Below are positions 16,353 to 24,296 of a DNA stretch of 25,998 nt, in pieces. Source of the DNA: CAYTOF01 sp964439435 (GTDB lineage Bacteria; Bacillota; Clostridia; Oscillospirales; QAMX01); NCBI GenBank assembly GCA_964439435.1, contig CAYTOF010000032.1, forward strand, positions 1 to 25,998, given 5' to 3'. The translations under genes and the position numbers were made by a program. Position 1 is the first letter of the stretch. Each line of letters opens with the position of its first letter. Under the pieces are notes generated by a model. It saw only the letters and a list, made by a program, of their open reading frames with translations. It made no database searches and had not been told where the DNA came from.

Positions 16353-16376
16353 CCATCAGCGGCTGTTTCAAGTTCC
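16339..16376 (+). terminator. terminator overlapping the ArsC-like stop codon
   Basis: A 16-bp stem (16339-16354 with 16361-16376) with a single G-U pair and a 6-base loop ATCAGC, followed by CTTTGTCTT. The TAG of the ArsC-like gene (16350-16352) is within the first arm, so the last codons also form the terminator. The minus-strand side has no T tract. Confidence 0.8.
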
Positions 16377-16395
16377 CTTTGTCTTATTGGATACT

Positions 16396-17160
16396 CTATT
16401 TAATTATATTGCCTTCCCACTCCTCGGGGATCCTTGCTCCGTGGAGAGTGGCGATTGTGGGGGCGATGTCTTTTATGTTCAGCCCTTTCAGCTCTTTTCC
16501 TTTTTCAAACGGATCCCCATAGCAAAACAGAGGTATTTCCATATCCTCAGGTATATCATGGCCATGTGACCTGTCGTGTCCTCCATGGTCAGCCGTTAAA
16601 TAGATTGTGTATTTGTCCTTCAGGGCCTCAATCACATCCTTTGCCATGTTGAGGGTTTTGTTGATCGAATCCATATAAAAGTCACTGCCCCAACCGTGTC
16701 CATGTCCCGCTCCATCTACCCATCCAAGGTATAGGAACATAAAGTCGATGTCTCCATTTTTGCACCATTCTTTTGCATGCTCACAATGATACAGATCGGA
16801 CTGCTCTCCTCCGTATTTTCCGGCTGATTGAAAGTCACTTCTTGCCAGAGATCCGGGTCTGGAAAGATCCTTTAGCTGCTCCCAGTTGTAGAGAATAGCG
16901 CATTTGTTTCCTGCTTGGCTAAGAACTTCAAACAAACCGTCGATTGGTCGCACTTGAGGCATATATGTGTTTGTGGTGACCCCGTGTCTATCCGGATCTA
17001 CGCTGTGGAACAGTGACATATGGCACGGCAAAGTCACGGACGGCATCACCGTCTGCGCTCTCATACAGTAAGTGCTTTCGGCTTTGAGCTTTTCGATAAA
17101 TTCATGGCCTTCGATGTCCCGAGGACGCATACCATCACTTAAAATCAATAGCGTTTTCAT
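16396..17160 (-). CDS. minimal alkaline-phosphatase-superfamily phosphoesterase
   Basis: A 254-residue enzyme of the alkaline-phosphatase/NPP superfamily. The metal and nucleophile set is present: Asp9 (ILSDGMR), Thr43 as nucleophile (PSVTLPCH), Asp149 and His153 (WVDGAGHGHG), Asp191-His192 (TADHGGHD) and His199 in SHGHD. This is clearly shorter than the 380-450 residues of typical NPP-type enzymes, which carry inserted subdomains. No signal peptide is present, so it should act on phosphodiesters or monoesters in the cytoplasm. The ATG has AAGGAAG upstream. It lies 40 bp downstream of the EEP gene on the same strand and probably shares its transcript, so the two may act in turn on one substrate. 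The substrate itself is unknown. Confidence 0.85.
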   Translation of the reverse strand: MKTLLILSDGMRPRDIEGHEFIEKLKAESTYCMRAQTVMPSVTLPCHMSLFHSVDPDRHGVTTNTYMPQVRPIDGLFEVLSQAGNKCAILYNWEQLKDLSRPGSLARSDFQSAGKYGGEQSDLYHCEHAKEWCKNGDIDFMFLYLGWVDGAGHGHGWGSDFYMDSINKTLNMAKDVIEALKDKYTIYLTADHGGHDRSHGHDIPEDMEIPLFCYGDPFEKGKELKGLNIKDIAPTIATLHGARIPEEWEGNIIK

Positions 17161-17200
17161 TTTCTCTTCCTTTCATAATCTGTTTTTATTTGAATGTCAT

Positions 17201-17917
17201 TTATACTTTGAATTCAGCGATAACGGGACAGTGGTCAGACACCACAGGTTTGTAGGTGCTGATTGCAACAGGTTGCACACCGCGATACCAAAAATAATCA
17301 ATTCTCACTTTTGGATCATCAGACGGAAAGGTAAATTCTTCATTTTGCAGTTCAGCAGCTGCGTCCTTCAACACAGCTGAAAGACACTTGAGCGGTTTGG
17401 CTTCCGGAGACATATTCAAATCACCCATAAGTATCACAGGTCCATCATATTTCGAAACAATATCAAGCACCGTGTCGACAGCGTTTTCATGCTCATCCGG
17501 ATTTAGTCCAAAGTGAGAAACCAACATCAAAATAGATTTTTCGCCGCACTGTACAGTCATTTTCATAATTCCACGGCTCTCGTAATACCCATTATAGGCC
17601 TTTATTTTCGGATCCGGAATATGAACATTACTCCAATCTGCCACGGGCAAACGAGAGATGACAGCATTTCCGTAGCCCATACCCTCTCCAAATTCAATGT
17701 TTTTCCCAAAATAGGCTTTGCCTCCTGTAATGTCAGCAAGAATCTCCGGTTGGTCCGCATAATTCTTGGCTGTGCCGCATCGCACTTCCTGCAAACCCAC
17801 AAAATCGGGAGCGTTTTCTAAGATTGTCCTTGCCATAAAAGGCAAATCTATCACATCACCTTCTAAATTGTGATTTCTTCCGTGTTGAATGTTAAAGCTC
17901 ATCAATTTAATCTTCAT
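17201..17917 (-). CDS. endonuclease/exonuclease/phosphatase-family protein
   Basis: A 238-residue member of the EEP superfamily, which includes exonuclease III, inositol phosphatases and sphingomyelinases. The active-site residues are in place: Asn9 (MSFNIQHG), Glu44 (GLQEVR), His135 (VSHFGLN), Asp166 and Asn168 (MGDLNMS), Asp207 (RIDYFW) and the closing Asp228-His229 (SDHCPV). No DNA-binding extension or signal peptide is seen. The Sxn-type small EEP proteins act on phosphodiesters of small molecules or lipids as often as DNA, so the substrate stays open. The ATG at 17917 has GAAAGGGA upstream; an upstream in-frame start lies inside the palindrome region and is rejected. It is first of a two-gene operon with the AP-superfamily gene. 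Confidence 0.85.
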   Translation of the reverse strand: MKIKLMSFNIQHGRNHNLEGDVIDLPFMARTILENAPDFVGLQEVRCGTAKNYADQPEILADITGGKAYFGKNIEFGEGMGYGNAVISRLPVADWSNVHIPDPKIKAYNGYYESRGIMKMTVQCGEKSILMLVSHFGLNPDEHENAVDTVLDIVSKYDGPVILMGDLNMSPEAKPLKCLSAVLKDAAAELQNEEFTFPSDDPKVRIDYFWYRGVQPVAISTYKPVVSDHCPVIAEFKV

Positions 17918-17934
17918 ATTGTTCCCTTTCCATG

Positions 17935-17964
17935 CATTAAACACATCTGCTAATGTGTTTAATG
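17935..17964. promoter_or_regulatory. perfect 12-bp inverted repeat at the predicted start site
   Basis: CATTAAACACAT and ATGTGTTTAATG flank a 6-base spacer CTGCTA. The element begins at the predicted +1 of the leftward promoter and ends 17 bases before the EEP start codon. That is a classical place for a repressor operator. As RNA it would form a 12-bp hairpin just before the ribosome binding site. Without a T tract it is not a terminator. Confidence 0.6.
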
Positions 17965-17971
17965 AGATAAT

Positions 17972-18000
17972 ACTATATTTCCAAGTTAAAGTAAAGCCAA
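17972..18000 (-). promoter_or_regulatory. promoter of the EEP/AP phosphoesterase operon
   Basis: TTGGCT (17995-18000) and TATAGT (17972-17977) with a 17-base spacer on the minus strand; the predicted start site is near 17965. The -10 matches five of six bases. Confidence 0.55.
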
Positions 18001-18075
18001 TAGTGGCGGTCTAAAAAATAACATCGCTACAATATGGTGCAATTGTTTTATAAAAACCCTTTTGGAGGTATCATT

Positions 18076-19149
18076 GTGAATCAGTTGGAATTGTTTCGCA
18101 GTACAACAAATCATATATACACAGGCAAATATCTCTTCAACATGGACTTTACACCTCATCTGGAAAACAAACTTAGAGTCCATTTGGACATACCAAAATC
18201 CGTGAACCTCACTACGCACTTTGGTATGTTTCCTAGAGCTTCAATGGGTCTTAATGTACAATCAGGTAATCCTTTAAAAAGATATGAGGCATACCACGAC
18301 ACTTCTAATTTGCCGAAAGGTTCTTTTATAAACAACATAGGTGTCCTTGAGATTCCGGGAAGCAGTTTTCACTTCACGCAATATGTCAGCCCACTTCAGG
18401 ATGCCAAGTCAATCGAAGAGTTGTTAAACTTTCCCTATATAGGTTTAAAGGATGTTGTCTCCTCTGATTTGAAACACAAAGTGCAAATGCTACATGCTGA
18501 GAACAAAGTGGCATCTATATATATCGGTCATATGTACGAAAACGCATGGCAAATTAGAGGCTATGAAAATTTTTTGGCGGATATGATTTTAAACCCCACA
18601 TGGTGCGAGGTAATACTGGATAAAATTACAGAGCTCAACTTGTATGCCGCGATAGAGGGAGCAAAAGCGGGTTGCGACTGCTTGATAACTGCAGATGATG
18701 TTGCAAATCAAAGAGCTCTCATGTTTTCCTATCAAAAATGGGCCGAACTCATAAAGCCAAGATGGGCAAAGGTGTATGATGCAGCTCGCAAAATAAAGCC
18801 TGATATACATATATGGTATCACAGTGATGGCAATATTGAAAATATCATTCCCGATCTTCTCGAAATGGGCGTTACAATTTTGAATCCCGCTCAGCCGGAA
18901 TGTTTGGATTTAAAAGAGACAAAGAGCCTTCTGGCAGGCAAAGCTGTTATCGACGGAGCCATAGGAACGCAAACCACCATGCCCTTCGGTTCTCCGGATG
19001 ATGTTAAACGCACAATTTATCAACGGGTAGAGGAGCTTGGCTATGACGGTGCATATATCATCTCTCCCACCCATGTCCTTGAGCCCGAGGTACCTGTTGA
19101 AAATGTCATCGCATTTTTGGAAACCATCCAAGAGATAAACAGCCGTTGA
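18076..19149 (+). CDS. URO-D-family protein with HSD in place of HxC
   Basis: A 357-residue TIM-barrel protein of the uroporphyrinogen decarboxylase superfamily. The C-terminal half has the pattern of the clostridial MtaA/CmuA-like branch: WYHSDGNIENIIPDLLEMGV (247-266), ILNPAQPECLDL, DGAIGTQTTMPFGSPDDV and PTHVLEPEVPVENV. Corrinoid-dependent members bind zinc through His-x-Cys and a later Cys. Here the motif is His249-Ser-Asp251, so the first cysteine ligand is lost, although Cys276 occurs later. It is not a haem-pathway enzyme by context. GGAGGT lies 6 bases before GTG at 18076, which I take as the start; an upstream ATG at 18034 has no such site. It lies 131 bp before metY, with the phosphoesterase operon divergent on the other side. 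Confidence 0.8.
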   Translation: MNQLELFRSTTNHIYTGKYLFNMDFTPHLENKLRVHLDIPKSVNLTTHFGMFPRASMGLNVQSGNPLKRYEAYHDTSNLPKGSFINNIGVLEIPGSSFHFTQYVSPLQDAKSIEELLNFPYIGLKDVVSSDLKHKVQMLHAENKVASIYIGHMYENAWQIRGYENFLADMILNPTWCEVILDKITELNLYAAIEGAKAGCDCLITADDVANQRALMFSYQKWAELIKPRWAKVYDAARKIKPDIHIWYHSDGNIENIIPDLLEMGVTILNPAQPECLDLKETKSLLAGKAVIDGAIGTQTTMPFGSPDDVKRTIYQRVEELGYDGAYIISPTHVLEPEVPVENVIAFLETIQEINSR

Positions 19150-19172
19150 ACAAATTGCCATGCAAAATGCTA

Positions 19173-19221
19173 TATACAACAAATGTATAGTATGATAAAA
19201 TACTGTACATATGATTCATAT
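19173..19221. promoter_or_regulatory. cluster of short dyads in the metY upstream region
   Basis: TATACA/TGTATA with a 5-base spacer (19173-19189) and ATATGA/TCATAT around a single T (19209-19221) lie in a very AT-rich stretch before metY. A further TCATATGA occurs about 20 bp on. They could be operator sites, but the base composition makes chance dyads likely. I see no confident promoter here. Confidence 0.25.
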
Positions 19222-19280
19222 ACATGTAAATATAAAATAAATCATATGAAATTCATTTTACAACATTCAAGGAGGTATAG

Positions 19281-20558
19281 ATGGACTTTAAAATCGAAAC
19301 CAAATGTGTGCACGAGGGTTGGACACCCTCAAAAGGCGCCCCAAGGCAGTTGCCCATTTATCAAAGCACTACATTTAAATATGATACAAGCGAAGAGATG
19401 GGACAGTTGTTTGACCTAGAAGCCGAAGGCTATTTTTACACAAGACTTCAAAACCCCACCAATGATGCTGTTGCAGCAAAAATTTGTGCCCTTGAAGGCG
19501 GTGTCGCCGCAATGCTGACATCTTCCGGCCAAGCTGCCAACTTTTTTGCGATTTTCAATATCTGTGAAGCGGGCGATCACTTCATCTCCTCCTCTGCAAT
19601 ATATGGCGGCACTTACAACCTATTTGGCGTCACTCTGAAAAAACTCGGTATAGAATGCACCTTTGTAGATCAGGAGCTTTCCGAAGATGAGCTGGCTAAG
19701 TTTTTCAAACCCAACACAAAGGCAGTGTTCGGTGAAACCATCACAAACCCAACAGTATCCGTGTTCGACTTTGATAAGTTTGCAAGACTCGCCCACTCTC
19801 ACGGTGTCCCGCTAATAGTCGACAACACATTTGCTACACCTATAAATTGCAGGCCCTTTGAATGGGGAGCAGATATCGTAACCCACTCCACAACAAAATA
19901 CATGGACGGTCACGCCATAAGTGTGGGGGGCTGCATTGTCGACAGCGGCAACTTCGATTGGGTCGCACACAAAGAAAAATTCCCCGGGCTCACAACCCCG
20001 GATGAGTCCTATCACGGGATAACATATGCGGAGCGATTTGGTAAAGGTGCCTACATCACAAAGGCAACTGCCCAGCTCATGCGAGATTTCGGAGCTATTC
20101 AGTCACCGCAAAATGCTTTTTACATTAACCTCGGATTGGAAACCCTCCATCTCAGAATGAAACAACACTGTGACAACGCACTGGCGGTGGCAAAATTTCT
20201 GTCTGTGCAAGATAAAGTTGCCTGGGTCCATTATCCCGACCTCGAAGGCGACAAGTATTATGATCTTTGCAAAAAATATCTGCCTAACGGTTCATGCGGA
20301 GTGCTTACCTTTGCCATAAAAGGCGGCAGAGAAAGATCTATCAGGTTTATGGACAAACTGAAGTTGGCTTCCATCGTCACCCATGTAGCGGACAGCAAAA
20401 CATGCCTTCTACACCCTGCAAGCCACACCCATCGCCAGCTCTCAGACGAGCAGTTGAGCCAAGCAGGGATTGCCTCGGATCTGATTCGCTTTTCTGTGGG
20501 CATAGAGCACGCAGAAGACATCATCGAGGATTTAAAACAAGCACTGAACCAGATATAA
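19281..20558 (+). CDS. metY: O-acetylhomoserine sulfhydrylase
   Basis: A 425-residue PLP enzyme of the Cys/Met-metabolism family that makes homocysteine (or cysteine) from O-acetylhomoserine (or O-acetylserine) and sulfide. The MetY-type N terminus ETKCVHEGWTPSKGAPRQLPIYQSTTF and YTRLQNPTNDAVAAKIC is clear. SSGQAAN (81-87) contacts the cofactor phosphate, DNTFATP holds the pyridine ring, and Lys206 in THSTTKYMDGH is the PLP lysine. The length is typical of MetY and longer than MetB/MetC. AAGGAGGT lies 6 bases before the ATG. It follows the URO-D-like gene on the same strand and ends at a strong terminator. No SAM riboswitch or T-box can be made out in the short leader. Confidence 0.94.
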   Translation: MDFKIETKCVHEGWTPSKGAPRQLPIYQSTTFKYDTSEEMGQLFDLEAEGYFYTRLQNPTNDAVAAKICALEGGVAAMLTSSGQAANFFAIFNICEAGDHFISSSAIYGGTYNLFGVTLKKLGIECTFVDQELSEDELAKFFKPNTKAVFGETITNPTVSVFDFDKFARLAHSHGVPLIVDNTFATPINCRPFEWGADIVTHSTTKYMDGHAISVGGCIVDSGNFDWVAHKEKFPGLTTPDESYHGITYAERFGKGAYITKATAQLMRDFGAIQSPQNAFYINLGLETLHLRMKQHCDNALAVAKFLSVQDKVAWVHYPDLEGDKYYDLCKKYLPNGSCGVLTFAIKGGRERSIRFMDKLKLASIVTHVADSKTCLLHPASHTHRQLSDEQLSQAGIASDLIRFSVGIEHAEDIIEDLKQALNQI

Positions 20559-20584
20559 TGCATTCCTGTCAGAAAAGCACACAC

Positions 20585-20617
20585 ATATTCCACCGCTTAT
20601 ATTTTGCGGTGGAATAT
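20585..20617 (+). terminator. metY terminator
   Basis: A perfect 12-bp stem ATATTCCACCGC/GCGGTGGAATAT with a 9-base loop, followed by TTTTGT. It starts 27 bp after the metY stop. Confidence 0.85.
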
Positions 20618-20670
20618 TTTGTAAAATGCATTTTTTGTATATTAATTTTTCAGTGTTTTAGTTGATAATA

Positions 20671-20699
20671 TTGTAATATGCTCACTTTTCAAGTATAAT
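20671..20699 (+). promoter_or_regulatory. promoter of the zinc-ribbon membrane protein
   Basis: TTGTAA (20671-20676) and a perfect TATAAT (20694-20699) are 17 bases apart. The predicted start site near 20706 gives an untranslated leader of about 107 bases. Confidence 0.65.
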
Positions 20700-20756
20700 T
20701 ATAGTGGAATTGACTTTCACTAGACGTAAAAGACAACAAAGAGGACTGGTGCAATC

Positions 20757-20789
20757 TCGATTCAAACGTGAAAGAGTCTTTTGAATCGA
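20757..20789 (+). other. leader hairpin before the zinc-ribbon gene
   Basis: TCGATTCAAA (20757-20766) and TTTGAATCGA (20780-20789) form a perfect 10-bp stem with a 13-base loop, ending 11-12 bases before the GAAGGGA ribosome binding site. It may control translation or mRNA stability, or be an operator. Confidence 0.4.
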
Positions 20790-20812
20790 AAAATATAGAG
20801 AAGGGATGCTTT

Positions 20813-23749
20813 ATGAATTCAGCATGCAGTAATTGCGGAGCAAAAATATCACCAGGTCAAAATTGGTGTGCACGCTGCGGTACACGCGTTCAAGTTGCAC
20901 AAAATCCGACCCCCAATGCCATTGTCTGTCAAGCCTGTGGCAACCTCAACAAGCCGGGTAATCAATTCTGTTCTACCTGTGGGCAGCCTCTATTTTTAAG
21001 CCCATTCCCTCCTCCCACATGGCAACCGGTTGCCAGCGAAACAAAAAACAAAAAGAGTAAGCCCGTTATCTTCACAATAGCCATTTCCATCGTTTTGATT
21101 GTATGCCTTTTGGTAAATTTCATCGTATTTCCGATTGTAAACAACAAATACGACACAAATCTAGGTTTTTTCAATGACTATGGCAAATCCAAGCCCGAGG
21201 AAAAAGATAATAATGTTGACAAGCCCATAAAACAGGGAAAAGTCATTGCGGAAGCTGTTTTGTCTGAAGACAACTATACTATTCTGGCAGAGAATGAAAA
21301 TGTCAGCATGAATGTTTCCTCCCTCTCTTTTGACAAATCCGCCACTGCCAAAATCAGAGAGACAGACTCTCCCCCACCTTTTGACGGCATCAAGTTGAAG
21401 GTTTATGACTTTTCATTGGAATCGGACAAACCCATTGAGGGTGTAATTACGCTGGAAATTCCCTATGACAAAAAGGATCTTCCCGTTGGACATTCTGCTC
21501 AGGAATGTATTGTTGGTATCCATTTTGACGAAGAAACCAACTATTGGCGCAGATCTCATTTCGAGATTGACGAAACCAGAATGATGGTCGTTATTTCCAC
21601 ATACCATCTCTCTCTTCACGGATATGCGATAAACAGCAACCTATCTGATACTCCCATGGCCGGTGGCACTGTTGACCTGAGCAAAAGGCAGATATTCACC
21701 TCCAATGAAGTCTGGGAAGATGCTCCAAACTACGGTGTTTTCTACACATATCCCGAAGATGACCTTATGGAAAACGCATTCAGATATAACCTTGAATATG
21801 CCAAATCAAAATATGGTCTTTTTGACAACGAACAAATAATTCAAAACATCGCTTATCGCGGAACAGATACCACAAACCAAACGACAATAGATACTGCCAT
21901 GTCCTGGCTTGGCACAATGGAGGGTTTTCCTGAGCACGGCTCAAAAGCAGTGCTTTTAATGGACGGTTACAGAGGTACAAAGTTAGAGGCTATCAACTCC
22001 TCTCTCAACCACTTGGGTGGTGCCCTTGCCCTGTTCCAGTTGGCCTCGGACATGTATTATGGCAAAGCAGCCGCGGAGGCCACCTTTAACTTCTTTAAAG
22101 CCATGATCTATTATCAAGGTGCCACTGTCGCAGAAATGTTCTTTGGAGCAACCGCCGGATATTTTGCTTCTTGGGCGATTGTGGGTCTTTTTGTCTATGA
22201 GTTGATTTTTGGTCCCGTAGAACACTGCAAATACGCTGACTTGCCCGAACACAAAAAGCTCTTTGGAGCTGTAAACGAATACTATAACACAGCGCCCAAA
22301 AATGGCGGAGCATACAGAAGCAACAACGAGTGGTTTGAAATAATCAGCGACCTCAATAAAAAAGCATTGGAATCCTCTGACTTGCCCGAAGGGCTCAGCA
22401 GAGAAGATTATTTTAAACAGCTTATACATGAAGAGCTGGATGTATATGTCTCAAGGTTCTGGGAGCTATCCGCCGCCGATCGCGCCCAAAAAGTAATTGC
22501 CAACAAAAATGGCTACCTATACGGCAACTGGGGTCTTGTCCACTATGAGGAAAGCACCGCCGTATCATTGACAAAAGAAGGTAAAATCACTCCGGACAAA
22601 GACTTTCAAATAAATTTATGGCAATATGTAGACAATCTAACATATATTGACGGTCACGCATTTTCATCCCTTGAGGCATATCTTGTCAAGCAGAATTCAA
22701 CCTTCAATCAAACAATTGGCCCTTCCAGCAACTACAACAGCGCTCTTGCCTATATGAATTTCTTTGACCATCCCGATGAAAGGGAATATCACATATATCA
22801 GGATATAAAAGAAGAGCTGATAAATGCCTTGCGCAACACTTTGTTGAACAAACGCATCAGGCCGATGATGAGAGAAAAACAAGAGGAAATATTTCTGCGC
22901 CGCGAACGCGAACTGGAGAAAAAGATCGAAGTTTTTCAAGCACAGCTCAACAAAACAATAGAGTTGAAATATACTGACGAATCGGCTAATACATTGGAAA
23001 AGCCCATCTATGCAGGCTATATTGTTGTCCCCCAATCAAAAACCCTGCATGAGAAGCAGAATTTGGCGGATTGGGCCACTGTGCTGGACAAAGACGGTAA
23101 AGGGTCCATAGTGTTCACAACCATAGCCCATCAAAGAGCAGGCGCTTTCAACAAAGTGGCGGTGTACAAACCTGAAGACAAGGACAGATTACATGAGGCA
23201 ACCCCTGTTCTGGTCGTTGACATCAAAATTGACGGCGATATAGTGGATGTTCCCATCAAGTTTGACGACTTCACAGGTACCTATAGAGGTCTTTTGCCTT
23301 TGAGAGCTGCACATGAAAAGTTCTATACCGCATTGAACGCCACTGGAAGCACTCCTGACCAAGATGTGTATATTTACATAAAAAGTGACAACACGGTCAT
23401 AATCGAATACACCTTCGAAAGCTCTTTTGTATATTCACTGTATGGTGTCAAATTTACAACTGAGAGCTCAAACGACGTGCATCTCGAGGGCACTGTCTCT
23501 TCAGACGGCGTTATAGAGATGGAGGGTAAATCCCAGGGAACAAGCCGTAGTATAGCGGAGGGGCCTGCATATGAAGGCGAGTTTGCGGAAGTCGAAGACA
23601 CCACCAGCATCGACATCATCTTTAAAGGAACAGTAGAAAAATCGGATTCCATATCGGGTTTTGTCATAAAAGGCACAGTCACACACTCCGCTGATGGTTC
23701 AGAGGTCAAGATGAAACTCCAAGCTGATAAGCAAGTGTCTTTTGATTAA
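20813..23749 (+). CDS. large membrane-anchored double zinc-ribbon protein
   Basis: A 978-residue protein with no recognised overall family. Two zinc ribbons lie at the N terminus (Cys5, Cys8, Cys19, Cys22 and Cys39, Cys42, Cys53, Cys56), then a proline-rich linker and one transmembrane segment at about 85-107 preceded by KNKKSK. This order puts the zinc ribbons in the cytoplasm and about 870 residues outside. The first outer part (about 130-280) is beta-rich with IPYDKKDLPVG and YHLSLHGYAI. A second hydrophobic stretch (about 430-470, with GATAGYFASWAIVGLFVYELIFG) could be a second membrane segment. A charged helix with RRERELEKKIEVFQ near 685-715 is probably a coiled coil, and the last 200 residues are beta-rich. 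The ATG at 20813 has GAAGGGA upstream. It is a single-gene unit. A sensory or surface-binding role is possible, but no function is claimed. Confidence 0.8.
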   Translation: MNSACSNCGAKISPGQNWCARCGTRVQVAQNPTPNAIVCQACGNLNKPGNQFCSTCGQPLFLSPFPPPTWQPVASETKNKKSKPVIFTIAISIVLIVCLLVNFIVFPIVNNKYDTNLGFFNDYGKSKPEEKDNNVDKPIKQGKVIAEAVLSEDNYTILAENENVSMNVSSLSFDKSATAKIRETDSPPPFDGIKLKVYDFSLESDKPIEGVITLEIPYDKKDLPVGHSAQECIVGIHFDEETNYWRRSHFEIDETRMMVVISTYHLSLHGYAINSNLSDTPMAGGTVDLSKRQIFTSNEVWEDAPNYGVFYTYPEDDLMENAFRYNLEYAKSKYGLFDNEQIIQNIAYRGTDTTNQTTIDTAMSWLGTMEGFPEHGSKAVLLMDGYRGTKLEAINSSLNHLGGALALFQLASDMYYGKAAAEATFNFFKAMIYYQGATVAEMFFGATAGYFASWAIVGLFVYELIFGPVEHCKYADLPEHKKLFGAVNEYYNTAPKNGGAYRSNNEWFEIISDLNKKALESSDLPEGLSREDYFKQLIHEELDVYVSRFWELSAADRAQKVIANKNGYLYGNWGLVHYEESTAVSLTKEGKITPDKDFQINLWQYVDNLTYIDGHAFSSLEAYLVKQNSTFNQTIGPSSNYNSALAYMNFFDHPDEREYHIYQDIKEELINALRNTLLNKRIRPMMREKQEEIFLRRERELEKKIEVFQAQLNKTIELKYTDESANTLEKPIYAGYIVVPQSKTLHEKQNLADWATVLDKDGKGSIVFTTIAHQRAGAFNKVAVYKPEDKDRLHEATPVLVVDIKIDGDIVDVPIKFDDFTGTYRGLLPLRAAHEKFYTALNATGSTPDQDVYIYIKSDNTVIIEYTFESSFVYSLYGVKFTTESSNDVHLEGTVSSDGVIEMEGKSQGTSRSIAEGPAYEGEFAEVEDTTSIDIIFKGTVEKSDSISGFVIKGTVTHSADGSEVKMKLQADKQVSFD

Positions 23750-23790
23750 ATTACTGCAATTTTTTACCCGAACAATTTTAAAATGATCTG

Positions 23791-23830
23791 CTAAAACCCA
23801 CTCCGGCTTTATCTTTGGAGTGGGTTTTAG
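23791..23830. terminator. bidirectional terminator
   Basis: A perfect 14-bp stem CTAAAACCCACTCC/GGAGTGGGTTTTAG with a 12-base loop. The A and T runs at the stem base serve both directions: it ends the zinc-ribbon gene on the plus strand and can end the arsR-permease-thioredoxin transcript on the minus strand, 89 bp past its last stop. Confidence 0.8.
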
Positions 23831-23918
23831 TGTTTGTAAGAAACAAATCTCTTATGTGTTCATAAACAGACATCAATTACCGGCTGTTGTTTTAGGTCAA
23901 ATGTTATCGCAATCAGCC

Positions 23919-24260
23919 TTATTGCAATAATTTTATAATTTCATCTACGCTCAACACTTTGCCGTATGATATAACTTTTTCTTTATAAACAAGCGCCGGC
24001 GTTGTCATCACCCCATAAGCTGTGATTTTTGCAAAATCAGTCACATGCTCTATGTCAGTATCCATTTTCAGTTGTAACAGAGCAGCCTTTGCATTGGCTT
24101 CAAGCTTTTTGCATTTTTTGCAACCTGCTCCAAGAACTTTTACAACCGCCCCATTTCCCTTTGCTCTCCTTGATTCTACTGCCTTTAACTCGCCCGCGTC
24201 TTGGCAACAATTGCCACTACGGTTCGTCATTTTTCTCTTTTTACTGCCAAATAGTGCCAT
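23919..24260 (-). CDS. small thioredoxin-fold redox protein
   Basis: A 113-residue protein of the small redox-active disulfide protein 2 type. The thioredoxin-like core starts near residue 38 with VVKVLGAGCKKCKKLEAN, active pair Cys47 and Cys50, and the cis-proline is in MTTPALVYKEKV. Ahead of the core is a basic 37-residue extension with a vicinal pair Cys18-Cys19 that might bind a thiophilic metalloid. The ATG at 24260 is preferred over one four codons earlier because GGAGGAG fits it. It is the third gene of an arsR-permease-thioredoxin operon, a common layout in Firmicutes and archaea. I infer that it keeps the permease or its substrate thiols reduced. Confidence 0.85.
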   Translation of the reverse strand: MALFGSKKRKMTNRSGNCCQDAGELKAVESRRAKGNGAVVKVLGAGCKKCKKLEANAKAALLQLKMDTDIEHVTDFAKITAYGVMTTPALVYKEKVISYGKVLSVDEIIKLLQ

Positions 24261-24296
24261 ATTCTCCTCCATTATATAAAATTTGATTCAATTTAC

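Noticed and set aside
19150..19280. SAM riboswitch or T-box ahead of metY
   Set aside because: The 131-bp gap is nearly all A and T, lacks the conserved helices of either element and has no terminator stem.
13106..20768. Identical 12-mer TCGATTCAAACG at 13106-13117 and 20757-20768, both upstream of genes
   Set aside because: Several shared 12-mers are expected by chance in 26 kb, and only the second copy is part of a hairpin.
21983..22429. 148-codon open frame on the minus strand
   Set aside because: It is antisense to the zinc-ribbon gene without a promoter or ribosome binding site.
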